Source: Eucalyptus grandis (lineage: Eukaryota; Streptophyta; Magnoliopsida; Myrtales; Myrtaceae). From it: a DNA stretch of 64,000 nucleotides. Below, one piece after another: positions 12,701-24,700 of this stretch (position 1 is the stretch's first letter; each line of letters begins with the position of its first letter). Under the pieces are notes generated by a model that saw nothing but the letters and a program-made list of their open reading frames with translations, did not search any database and had not been told where the DNA came from. The stretch is taken from positions 67,838,115-67,902,114 of the forward strand of contig NC_052619.1 in assembly GCF_016545825.1 (NCBI RefSeq). The letters run 5' to 3'. A program made the translations under genes and the position numbers.

Positions 12701-15700
12701 AGTTTCTAAATATATTGATGAACTATGCTTTAGTCTTAAGATTTCTCTCAAAAGAATTTCCAAACTGAAAAAGAAAACTCAGCTCTAAAACTAAAAGAAA
12801 ATGTTTTAGAAGAAAGAGTTAAAAGTCTAGACATGTCTGTTTCCAATCTTTTGAAAGAAAATGCTTGTTTAAAAACAGACTTATCTAATATATCAAAGAA
12901 ATTTTCTATGGGGTCTGAAAAACTTGAGAAAATTCTTTCAGCGCAAAGACATTACTTCAATAAGTCTGGTCTAGGTATGACAGAAGAAACAATTCCCTTG
13001 ATTGATTTTCCTAAAGTAAAAGAAAGAATCAAGAAAAGGTTTTCGAGTGAAGTTTACAAAAATCACTTCAAAAGAGTTTTTGTTAAACCCGTAGGAAGAA
13101 ATGCTCTCAAATGTTCAAAGTGTAATAGTCCGGATCACTTTGAAAAAGAGTGTCCTATGGTATGGAAACCTGTTAAGAAAGTATGGGCTAATACTGTTTT
13201 ATATTACTAACACCAAAGGACCCAAGAAAGTTTGGGTACCAAAGAAAGCTTGAGACTTTATTTTAAATGCAGGTCTCTGTCAAGAAACAGGTAAAGTGGT
13301 ATCTTGACAGCGGATGCTCAAGACACATGACAGGAGACTCAAATTGTTTTATAAAGCTTGCTCAAGTAAATGGTGGAAAAGTTTCATTTGGAGGAAATAG
13401 CAAAGGAAGTATTGTGGGATTTGGAACCGTGAAAATTGGTACTCTCACAATAAGTAATGTCTCCCTAGTGGAAGGACTCAATTACAATCTTCTCAGCATT
13501 AGTTAATTGTGTGATACTGGTTTCAAGATCTTCTTTCAAGAATGAACATGTTCTGGAATCAGTAAAGACTACTCAATCTTTCATGGGTCGAAGACATGGA
13601 AATATCTATCTTCTGGATGTGAAACCAAATGAATCGCAATGCCTTATCTCAATTCAAGACGAAGCAAGCTTATGGCACAAAAAGCTTGGTCATGTCAACA
13701 TGAAGCAATTAGCCAAAATTTCTTCAAAACAGCTTGTTCGAGGACTACCCAGTTGCCATACCAAAAGACTGATTCATGCACTCCATGTATTCTCGGGAAA
13801 GCAGGTAAGAAATTCTTTTAAGCCAATTAATTATGTCTCTACTAATCATGTACTACGGTTGCTGCATATGGATTTCTTCGGACCAACCAGAACTCAAAGC
13901 ATTGGGGTAAGAAGTATTGCCTAGTAATTGTTGATGATTACTCCCGTTTTACTTGGGTATATTTCCTTGCAAGTAAGTCTGAAACCTTTTCGTATTTTAA
14001 AAATTTGCTAAAATGATTCAAAATGAAAAAGGATGTGTTATATCAAGTATAAGAACAGATCATGGAGGTGAATTTGAAAATCAAGATTTTACAAAATTCC
14101 GTGATGAATCTGCTGTAAGCATGTGTTTTCCTCTCCATATACTCCTCAAAAAATGGAGTTGTGGAAAGAAAGAAAGAAGATCTCTTCAAGAAATGGCTAG
14201 AACTCTTTTAATTGAAAGTAAAATTTCTTCTCGATTTTGGGCAAGTTTGTTTCAACAGCTTGCTATATCATCAATAGAGTCTTCTTAAGATCTATTCTTC
14301 GAAAACCCCTTATGAGTTATTCAAAGATAAGAAACCTATTGTTTCATACTTTCATGTATTTGGGTGCAAATGTTTCATATTGAAAAATGCAAAAGATCGA
14401 GTTGGTAAGTTTGAAGAACGATCGATGAAGGTATCTTCCTTGGATATTCTACTTCAAGCAAAGCCTACAGAGTCTATAACAAGAAGAGCCGGTGTGGAGG
14501 AGTCAATGAATGTCAAATTTCAAGACTCAACGCAAGATGAATCAAGTCGACTCATCAAGAAGAGTCTCGAACTCGCTATGCACCCTCCAAAGTCTACAAC
14601 TCAAGAAGCATCTCGGACTGGAAAACCAGCTTCGGGATGTTCGTGAAGATCTAAACAAAGAAAGAGATCATCAACCAGACAAATCAACGAGTAACTGGAA
14701 GCATAAGTCTAGTCATCCCAAAGATCTTATAATCGGCGAAATTAATGAAGGAATTCGCACCGAGATCCAAAAGGCGAGAATAGTCTAGTGTCTTTGTGGC
14801 ACTCGTTTCGAAATTGAACCAAAGAGCATAGAAGAAGCTTTATCGATGAAAGCTGGATTGAAGCTATGCAAGAAGAGCTCGCATAGTTCAGCATAAATGA
14901 TGTCTGAAATTGACATCCAAACCTAAAGGTAAAACTGTTATTGGAGCTAAATGGGTTTTCGAAACAAGATGAACGAAAAGGAAAAGTCGTACGAAATAAA
15001 GCAAGACTCGTGGCCAAGGGATATATGCAAGAAGAAGGAATAGACTATGATGAGACTTACGCTCCGGTGGCAAGGTTAGAAGCTATTCGACTATTACTTG
15101 TGTTTGCCTGTTATAAGAATTTCAGGTTATTCCAAATGGACGTAAAAAGCGCCTTCCTAAATGGATTTATCCATGAGGAAGTATATGTGGAACAACCACC
15201 AGGGTTTGAAGACCCAAAGAAGCCGACTCGGTCTTGGACCGAAAAGGCTTTGTATGGTTTAAAGCAAGCACCTCGGGCTTGGTACGACAGATTGAGTAAG
15301 TTTTTAATTCAAAATGGTTTTGTCAAAGGTAAAGTAGATACGACCTTATTTATCAAGAAGGAAAACAAAAGTTTCTTACTTGTTCAAATATATGTGGATG
15401 ACATTATTTTCGGATCCTCTAATGAGAATCAGTGCAAGAAATTTTCTAAGTCTATGCGGGATGAGTTTGAAATGAGTATGATGGGAGAATTAACATTCTT
15501 TCTTGGTCTTCAAATAAAACAATTGAAGGAATGAACTTTTATTTTTCAAGAAAAATATGTGAATGATCTTGTCAAAAGGTTTGGACTGGAGAATTGCAAA
15601 AGGTCGACATTCCAATGTCAAGTTCTTTAAAGATAGACAAAGATGAAGAATGGAAGAAAGTTGATCAAAAGCTGTACAGAGCATTATTGGATCACTTCTT

Positions 15701-18700
15701 TATCTTACTGCCTCTAGACCTGATATTTTGTTGAGTGTTTGCATCTCGTGCTAGGTTTCAATCGATCCTAGAGAATCTCATCTCGGTGCTGCGAAACGCA
15801 TCATTAAATACGTCGCTTCATCATCAAGCATCGGTCTTTGGTATCCTAAGAAGGAGACTTTAATCTTCCTGGGATATTCGACGCAGATCTGGCCGGTTGC
15901 GAGTTGATAGAAAGAGCACTTCGAGAACTTGCCGGTTGCTTGGAAGCAGGACGGTGTCTTGGTTTTCAAGGAAACAAAGCACTTGTGTCTCTTTCAACAA
16001 CGAAGCGAGTATGTAGCTCTTGGAAGCTGCTGTTCGCAAATTCTATGGATAAAACAACAGCTAAGAGACTTTGAAATTGAAGACTCATGCACGGAGATTA
16101 ATTGCGACAACACCAGCGCTATCAACCTCACCAAAAATCCAATTCTCCACTCAAGAGCAAAGCATATAGAGATTCGACATCACTTTATAAGAGACCATGT
16201 TCAAAATGGAGATGTTTCAATTCAATTTGTTGACTCAAAGAATCAACTGGCGGATATATTCACAAAGCCTTTGGAGAAAAATCAATTTGAGTCTATACGG
16301 TCCCGGACTCAACATTTTGAGGTATGAGGATATCAAAGTCTAAAGACTTTCGACTCGAGCTTACAAGACTTTATCTACTTGTCTTGGCTCGACCTTCGAT
16401 TGTAAGTCTTTCTCTCTCCAATCTTATCTTGAAAAGGTACGATCATCAGACTATGTTTAAATTGTTGCTATATTTAATTAACATAAATATTGCATCGATT
16501 CATTTTCAAAAGGGAAGTTATTTTTGAAATAACTATTTTTGCGGATAAAGACAGTTATTTTGAAAAGGCATATTTTTATTTCTTTTGTGACGGTTTGTTT
16601 ACTCTTCTTTTTAACCGAACGAGCACCGTCGATTTCTCTTCACTTTTCTACTCTCTCAAAAACCCTAGAAAGCATCAATCCTCCATTCCCGTTTGTCTTC
16701 TTCGGTAAATCTTCAAAAAGTTGTCATCTTTTCTGGGAAAGTCAAGCAAGGAAACTTCCAAACACTATTAAAGATGTCTTCTTCACGAAAGTCGTCAAGA
16801 ATCGCAAGCAGGGGACCACAGAGAATGAGTGAGGGGCCTACGCACTTCGATCTTACTGAAGATGAAGTTACTCCAGATCAGCAACCGAGCCCACAACATT
16901 CTCGCGGCGTCACTCTCCACCATCTAGTCCTCAAGGCGTTGTTGATCGCATCGGAAGAAATCATCGAGGAGGCGGACCCGTAAGAGTTCAAAAGCCCGCT
17001 TTTATTTACAAGCTATATCGTGCCTTAAAAGGAATTCGTACTCCTTTGAACTATGTTGATGAGTTTCTTAGAGACAAAGGATATAGGAACGAATATATCT
17101 TTCGAAAAATGGAAAGTTTGGGAATCGCTCGTAAAGGGGTGGTGAGGAAACCCTTGCGAATATCCCAAGTGATCCTCGTGATCGGGGGCCGAATCTGTAG
17201 ATGGGAATGATGATGACAATCATTCAGTCTATTTCAACCGAAAATGGGTATTGCGGCTGAAATTCAAGGAAAAATGGGAGATTTGTTCAGATCAAAGGAA
17301 CAAAAGGATCTCGTACTCGAAATTGCTTTGAAGCGTGGGGTAATAAACCTTAGAAGTGTGGACTTTGATTTTCTGGATGCTTTGTGAAAGTGAACTTGAG
17401 GGAAAAGTTCGATTATCTTCAACTTGAAAAGTTTTGCTCCGACTCTACCGAGGCTTATACTGAATTGATTTGCATATTTCTATTCAAATCTTAGCTTTTT
17501 GGATGCGAATAGATTCTCCTTCAGTGTTAAAGATCAAGACTATGTTGTGGATATGAACATGCTGGCAGATGTGCTAGAAGTTGAGAGAGGCAGATATCAA
17601 CCAATCAAAGTTTCTATTGCTGGGGCTACACTTGAACTGGTGAAGGACAGGAGAACAGATGAGAATATCACTTACTCACGGATGAATGCATTCAACATCT
17701 TGCTTCACAAAATTGTGATCAATTGCCTTCGGCCGAAATCAACTTCCAAAACCGATGTGTCAAGTTCGAGGCAAAGTTGATGTATGCCATCCTCTCGTGG
17801 TAAGAAGTTTTCTCTCCCTCATACCGTTATGTTTCATATGTATAGAGCGGTGATGAAGGACAGAGGTCAACTCCCTTACCCAAGCCTTGTTACGAAGTTA
17901 TTCAGACATCTGAATATTCAGCCTCCGCAAATCTTTTGTGTTCGATCATGCGATCATATGGTGGTAGGACTGAAAATGGTAACCAAAATGCGTCCGAATG
18001 AACCGAGCAAGGAATTGGAGAAATTCAAGGAGAAGACTCCTACCAAATCTCATCAATTCTCTTCTGCCGCTAAGAGAAAAGGGAAGGAGCCCATGGTTGC
18101 TTCATCAAAGAAAAGAAGAGCTCTCCTTGTTGAGGATGAAGATGATGACGAAGACATCACAATCTCTGCAATGGCTTTGAGGAATTTAGGTCGTCCTGTT
18201 CCACGAAAGAATCGGAACAAAAGACAAAAGAAGCGAGAGGAGAAGGAAGAAGGAGAAAGAGAAGCGAGCAAGAAGCGAGAGAAAGAAAGATCGAAGAAGA
18301 AAGAAGAGAAGGAGGAGAACCCGAGGAAATCTCTTCTCCACCAGTAGGCATGGAAACGGGGGAGATCGGGAGAAAGGAGTGACGTCTTCACATCCGGATG
18401 CAAGTGAAGGAGTCGATCGCTCGCCCGTGCACCCGGAAGATGTTTATGCATCTCAATTTCCAGAAGAAGGTCATGAAGCTTCATCACCAAACCTGCGAGA
18501 TTATGCTGATCCACCATCGTCTGCTTATACTCCAGATCGAGCCGAAGCAAGTACTCAAACTGATAATTGAGCAGATTTTCGCAGAATCATGGATATTCTC
18601 TTGGAGATGAAAGGTCAGATTTATGCCTTGGGATGCGAAGTTCAAAGCTTGAAGAATGAAGGTCAAGCTTCTTCCTGTTCATTAAATGAAAAGATGCAAG

Positions 18701-21700
18701 CCCTCTCTATTCGAATCAGGCCAATGCCAAGAGTGAGGAGGTTGTACAATTGAATGAAGACTTTAAAAGGCCGGAAGGCATTGTTCGAGTCTATGGAAGA
18801 TTTCCAGCTTGTCCGCGTTCCCAAGCAATCTTGATTTCATCTCATCCTTTTTAAATGATGACAAAAAGGGGGAGAGATGCATGATTTGAAAAAAACTTTC
18901 AATCTTTTTTAACTGTTTGTTGGATTGTGTTTGACTTTGTTTTGTGTCTGGACAAGAACTGCCTAGACTTGGACTTGACTTTACTGCTTTTATTGATCAA
19001 TATTGATATCTTATGAATGGCTTAATCATATATTGGACTAACCTATTTTCTGTGGTTGCAGATTCTAGTGTTATTCTATTAGCCATTTATTTCTATAAGA
19101 TATGCATATGTGGTTGAGAAATGTTTTGCAGGTCAAAGTTATCCAAATCTGAAGGTTTTGTCACCATCAAAAATGGGGAGATTGTTGGAGAAATCCTCGT
19201 GAAGAGTTTTGAAGTTGACAAAACGTTTCCATCGGTCTAGTCGAAGGTCGGCGGACTCGTTGGTTAAAGTCGAAGACTTCCGGACAGCCGGACTCAAGAC
19301 TCAAAGTCTATCCTCATTGACACAGCGATCCGTTGAAGAAAGGTTATCCCGAACTGAATGTTTTGCTCGATTCAACCTTATCATCCGGAGAAGATCTCAT
19401 GGCTGGAGAAGACGTATCGTAATCCTTTGATTGATCAAATTTGATTCAATGACTGAAGATTCGATGATTGTCTAAATATTATTGGAAGGTTCTACTTATG
19501 GAAACCGAGATCCCGATTGTATGGGCGAACATGATTGATGGACTATCAACACGTTCCTTTAATAGCTCGAATGATCTTCCTAATTGATTCCGTCCAATGG
19601 GTAAATTGGAGGAATTCCTTTGGTAAGTGCCAACGGGTATGATGGCATAAAGGAGTATATAAGGAAGACGTCCTTAGTTGTTCGAGGAAGTGCGCGATAG
19701 AAAAATTCCAAAGTCTGAAGCTCCTATTTGTTTAGATAAATCCTTTGAGCGAATACTTTTATACAAAAGAGAGTCTATATTTGTGAGAGACCTTGAGGAG
19801 GTGTGGCAAGACATCTACACTGTGTGGAATGAAGGCAAAGCTGTGCTTGTAACTACTCTTTTGATCATAGTGAAATCCAGCCGGTGGGCTGTCGGTGCGG
19901 AAGAGTGGACGTAGGCTTGGAAAAAGCTGAACCACTATAAATCCTGTGTTCCAATTTCTCTCTTCCTACCTTGATCGTATTTCAATTTGTTAAGAATTGC
20001 TTCCGTATATCGACAAATTGTTTGTGCGCCTATTCACCCCCCCTCTAGGTGTTTATACTAGCAATATCAGTTTCAACATCTTCAGGGCTCCAAAATGCCT
20101 TTTCTTTTGATGAACTTGCCATCTACTAATAAATGCAATATAAACAAATGCAGGTGAGACATGTGGTGTGGACTTCATACTTAGTTCACCATTTAAGATA
20201 GCTTTCAATCACCAAACATCAAGGAACATGAATACACATCATAGATATGTTTGTTTGAAACCCCAGAAGAAAAATATAGAATTGGGACTAACCTTTTTGG
20301 CTCTAGAAGAAGAGATTGCTGGTCGGATCCTGGATGAGCTTATTTCCACCTCTTGAGCAGTGTATCTGTTTTTTTGAAAAGTAAGCAATTGAGTTCAAAT
20401 TACAAGTATTCGGGCTAGCAATAACTACATAACAGTAATAAAGATGATAAGGATCCATGGGAAGAAGAATATAAATATCCAAAAGAAGAAAAACAACTAA
20501 ATGTGATCAGGAAAATCAGAAGAGCAGCAAACTCAATTGTGAAAACAGCATCATTAACTTCTAGGAAATCAAACAATTATAAGATACTGACACAACCAAT
20601 GGGGATCAAATTGCAGAAATGTACAAAGCATGCACAGCAAATGACTAAGAACCAAAAGCAGAATTAAGTTATCTAGGTAAGAAAAGAAAAGGCAGTATTT
20701 AGTCAAATTACAAACCTCCCAAGAGCAAGCAGATTGCCAAAAGTGAATGTGATACCAAATTTGATTGGATGGAAGAAAACAAGCATAGACGCCAAGGCAA
20801 AAAATGATATTAGAACTAATAAGACATAGAAATACACACCACAGAAACGAAATAAGAACTACTTTTTTTATTCTCATGAACATCACATGTTTTAAATATC
20901 CAATCAGGAAAACATATATACTTGGTGCCCAAAGTGCTTGGTCCAAGTCATGGATAGAAAAATCTATCTTTGTTCTTTTTCCTTGAGAATCCCTAACAAT
21001 GTACAAAAATCTGGTTTCTCCTTTTCCTGTACTCACTATTTCTTCCATATGGCATTGAAAGTTTGGACCTTTTAAATGACCCAATTAGTCCCACCAGGTC
21101 ATAGCAGTCCCCAAAAGCCACCAAAACTTATAAATCACCAACGTAGGACGCCCAAGAGGTTAGCTTGAGGGAACGTGAGATAGGATTTTACAGAGTTAAT
21201 TGCATAAAGGAATAGCTTCTTGAAGCCAAAAGGACTTTTCAGCATTTTTAAGACTACAGTCATGTCATATGACATGAAAGCAGCGTGACCGTGTATCAAA
21301 ACACCACAAACAGCCAAGAATCCTGCCATGAGCTAGCAGTATTAATAGAGTGCTAACTAAATGTCTATAAGAAAATATAGAGCTTAGCCGCTTAATAAGT
21401 CCTTTTCAAAAAGAAAGACATCTGAAAATTTGTAGCCAAAAAGAGCATTCATTTCTAAGGCAGCTTCTCCTTTGCATAGAAAAAACGCATTACTTCCACA
21501 GGTGAATCTCTTGCCCTATCCTCAAAAGAGCCATCTAGACACCAAAAAGCTGTTTGCACTCCACGCTCACAAATGCCACTTTGTAGAAGTCGACCAAGAT
21601 TGATCTCAGTTGCATTTGCAATTGCTAAAGCATGTTTACCACCAGAATACCGACTAGGGCCACAATCATGACCACCATCATGACCACAATCACGACTACA

Positions 21701-24700
21701 ATCACCATCTCAGTCTATACTTGAACCTCAAGAAATAGGGCACGGACGAAGGGCTTACCAGTTCGGCCGGCTCGATGGTGCCGATTGGAAGGACTCGTCG
21801 GTGGAGCTGGCGCGCGGGCGAGGTGTCGACTCAAGCTCTGCCGCTCTAGGTCGCCGCTTTCCCTTGGACTCTCTGTCGCTCGAGCAAGAACTGGTATCAC
21901 GAGGGAGGAGAGAGCGACGGAAGGGGAGAAGGGGAAGAGAGAGTCGGAAGGAGTCGTCGGTGGAGGCGGCGCGCGGGCGAGGTGTGTCGACTCAAGCTCG
22001 CCGCTCTAGCTTGCCGCTTTCCCTTGGACTCTCTGTTGCTCGAGCAAGAACTAGTATCACGAGGGAGGAGAGAGCGACGGAAGGGGAGAAGGGGAGGAGA
22101 GAGTCGGAAGGAGTCGTCGGTGGAGCTGGCGCGCGGGCGAGGTGTCGACTCAAGCTCTGCCGCTCTAGGTCGCCGCTTTCCCTTGGACTCTCTGTCGCTC
22201 GAGCAAGAACTGGTATCACGAGGGAGGAGAGAGCGACGGAAGGGGAGAAGGGGAGGAGAGAGCGAAGCGACGAGGAGAGAGCGAAGCGACGGGAAGGGGA
22301 GGAGAGAGGAGTGCGGATGAGCTAGGGTTTTTTTTTTCTATTTTCAAAATGGACAAAAGTGGGTTTTCAACAAATTTTGAGGGCAAAATCGACAACTTTA
22401 ATTTTTTCATTAATTGAAGCCTTCAGCATTCCCAAGGGCCAGCTTTCATTTGAAAGCTCCTTCGGAATTGGTTGCCAAACGCCTCTCTTTGGCTGAAGGG
22501 GCTTTGGGGGCTGGATGGGCTTTCTAAATGCCCATCCAAACGCACCCATATAATGTCTTGTTTCACCAATTAGCAAAGGGCATCGAGTGGCATTTAACTA
22601 GCAAGTACAATCAATACAGCTAGGGAGTGAATGAGGCCTGCAGGGTCAATAAATTTACGGACCCATTTCTCTTCTTCTTACAGAAGTACATAATCGGTAT
22701 TGCACCCTTCTTTCCACAGAGGAACTATTTTGAGTTTGTATAGGATGAAAGTCTTAAATTTATTATATGTTAGCCAATTCAATCATAAACCTTTTAATTG
22801 TAATAATTTAGTTCTAAACTTTTTAACGATTTGTCAATTTAGTCTTAAACTTTTTGAAAATTTGACAATTTAGTCATAAATCTATTATTTGGCCAAAAGG
22901 ACTACATAGCCAAAATTTCAAAAGGTTTATGATTAATTGGAAAAATTATCAAAGTATTTATGATTAAATTGATACAATTAAAAGTATAAAGATTAAAATT
23001 TTAGGACTAATTTGGTATAATTGAAAGGTACTGAATTGACCTCTATACAATAAATTTAGGACTTTTTGAACAATTTTCCTCGTGGAGAACTCACAAGTGA
23101 AAGAGCAAATAAGTGATTGCATGGTCCAGCTGATATGAAACATGACCAGTAAGATAATCAAACGGACCAACGCATAGATTGGATTATATGAGCCCCAACA
23201 TGCATTGTGGAATTGTCGCTAATCATGAAGTACCTAGGCTTCTAATCATCTTCCCTCTATTTGTGAAGTCATGGAGAATGAGACCTTGCTCCTAGTCTTT
23301 ATTTTTTTGGGCTGAATATCACCCATTGAACAAGATTAAATTGATCTATTGGAACTTGAGCAGTTATTACGTCATTGAAGGAGAAAGTATATTATGCATC
23401 CATTTTATTACCAATGTGGAGAAGTGAGTTAATTAGTCTCAATAAAGTGATTGTGTTATGAAAGGAAATTCATTGGCATCTGATTTTCTTTTTTTAAAAG
23501 GAAAAAGTAAACATTATAACAATATTCTCTCGCAAATTTATGAGTATTTAGCTAGGAGAAGAAAATAAGACAGAACAAAGGCGACACAAGAATTCTAACC
23601 ATATTATCACAATACCTAAATGATATATGATTTTTCTCATACATTTACCTGACATTGAATATCAATCCCTTGTCCCTTGTACTCCAGACTGATGCTTCTT
23701 GAGAATGTTGCTAGAAAACTGCAACGAATCACATTGATATATCTAAGTTCACATGATTGAACTATAAGAATAGATTGGATATAGACTTTGACACTGTTGA
23801 AAGGTCCTTTTAGATCCAAATAATGTGAAACATACTAAACTGTTGGAACATTAAGCGATGTATAAACTTTTGTCCGGCATTGAATTTGATTAACTTCTTA
23901 TTACTGCTTATAGTCCATCACATTGTTTACAATGTCAAATTTGTATATCAATCCTGATATAGCTACAATCCTAAAAGGAAATTAGTAAGAAAGAGAAAAA
24001 ATTTGCATTATAAATTTGATTAACAAACTACCGAAAAAAGAGGACACAAAACTGGGAGAAAATCGAAACTTACGCTTTGGTGGACGCATACAAGGTCAAA
24101 AGAGGATACGAAGAGATATACATGGCGGAACCAGATCCCATGTTCAAGATCGCTCCTCTCTTCCTCTTCAACATTCCATCGATCACTCCCTTCGTCGCCC
24201 ACACCGCTGCGTTGACGTTCACTCTCAACATGCTCTCCGTCAACTCTCGATCCACCTCGTGAAAGTATTTCGGGCGAGAAGCCATCCCCGCGTTGTTGAC
24301 CAGCAACCCGACGTCGATCCCTTCCGTCGCTCCTGCAATGGCCGCCGCTATCTCCTCTCCGCTCAGCTTCGCGAGATCGGCGACCACGGTCTTGACCTGG
24401 ACAAAGTGTCTCGTGCGTCAGATGTACCATCACTCGGGAATTTTAACGTGAATGGCATATGAAGTGCTAACTATGTAATGGACCTCGGTGGTTGCTCCGA
24501 ATCTATCCCTCAGCTCCCTCGAGGTGGCCTCGAGTTTGCTGGGGTTCCGACCGACGAGCACGAGGTTGAGGCCCTTGGAGGCGAGCTCGAACACCAGGGC
24601 TTTCCCGATGCCGTCGGTGGCGCCGGTGACGATGGCCCACGAGCCGTAGTCGCGCAAGTCCTTCGGCTTCCTGAGGAACGCGGCGTACAGCCATCGGGCA

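Larger units (their letters stand above)
10629..20069 (+). mobile_element. Sirevirus-type Ty1/Copia LTR retrotransposon, 9.4 kb
   Basis: Two direct LTRs (882 and 887 bp) begin TGTTGGAG and end CAATATCA. They flank a primer binding site, gag-protease-integrase-RT-RNase H in Copia order, a long extra region with an env-like frame, and a polypurine tract. The target duplication GTTTC is perfect at 10,624-10,628 and 20,070-20,074. Order, tRNA-Met primer site, an extra 3' ORF and a second purine tract upstream (18,863-18,876) fit the Sirevirus (SIRE/Maximus) lineage. Coding frames are interrupted many times, so this copy cannot make its own proteins. Confidence 0.93.
9707..20122 (-). pseudogene. 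Harbinger ORF1, Myb/SANT-like DNA-binding protein, split by the Sirevirus
   Basis: The start codon lies at 20,122 with [20 protein letters not shown] to the right of the retrotransposon. The frame resumes at 10,628 with [20 protein letters not shown] and continues through [20 protein letters not shown] and a tryptophan-rich trihelix/SANT pattern to about 10,349. After a putative intron (about 10,348-10,284) more coding sequence follows ([12 protein letters not shown], then [20 protein letters not shown]). A frameshift lies near 10,190 and an in-frame TAA near 9,982, before the C-terminal part at 9,955-9,707 ([20 protein letters not shown]). In this superfamily ORF1 binds DNA and helps transposition. 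The retrotransposon lies within the first coding exon. Confidence 0.85.
7175..22547 (-). mobile_element. PIF/Harbinger DNA transposon in KCR A2 intron 3, containing a nested retrotransposon
   Basis: Terminal inverted repeats start GGGTGCGTTTGG, continue GCATTTGGAAAGCCCAT on the left and GCATTTAGAAAGCCCAT on the right, and bring GGCTTT-type subterminal sequence. The flanking 3-bp duplication is ATA (7,172-7,174 and 22,548-22,550). Unit B has one ATA (42,040-42,042) in otherwise matching flanks, which proves the insertion and its exact ends. Internal genes on the minus strand are a Myb/SANT-like ORF1 and a DDE nuclease, the usual pair for this superfamily. Without the Sirevirus the element is about 5.9 kb, inflated by two tandem arrays. 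Both genes carry frameshifts or stops, so it is not autonomous now. Confidence 0.93.

Noticed and set aside
21801..22325. 174-codon arginine/glutamate-rich frame
   Set aside because: Produced by the 160-bp tandem array; the repeat length lets several phases remain open.
24016..24462. 148-codon plus-strand frame opposite KCR A2
   Set aside because: Antisense shadow of exon 2; equivalent plus-strand frames accompany the other KCR copies only because the exon is GC-rich.
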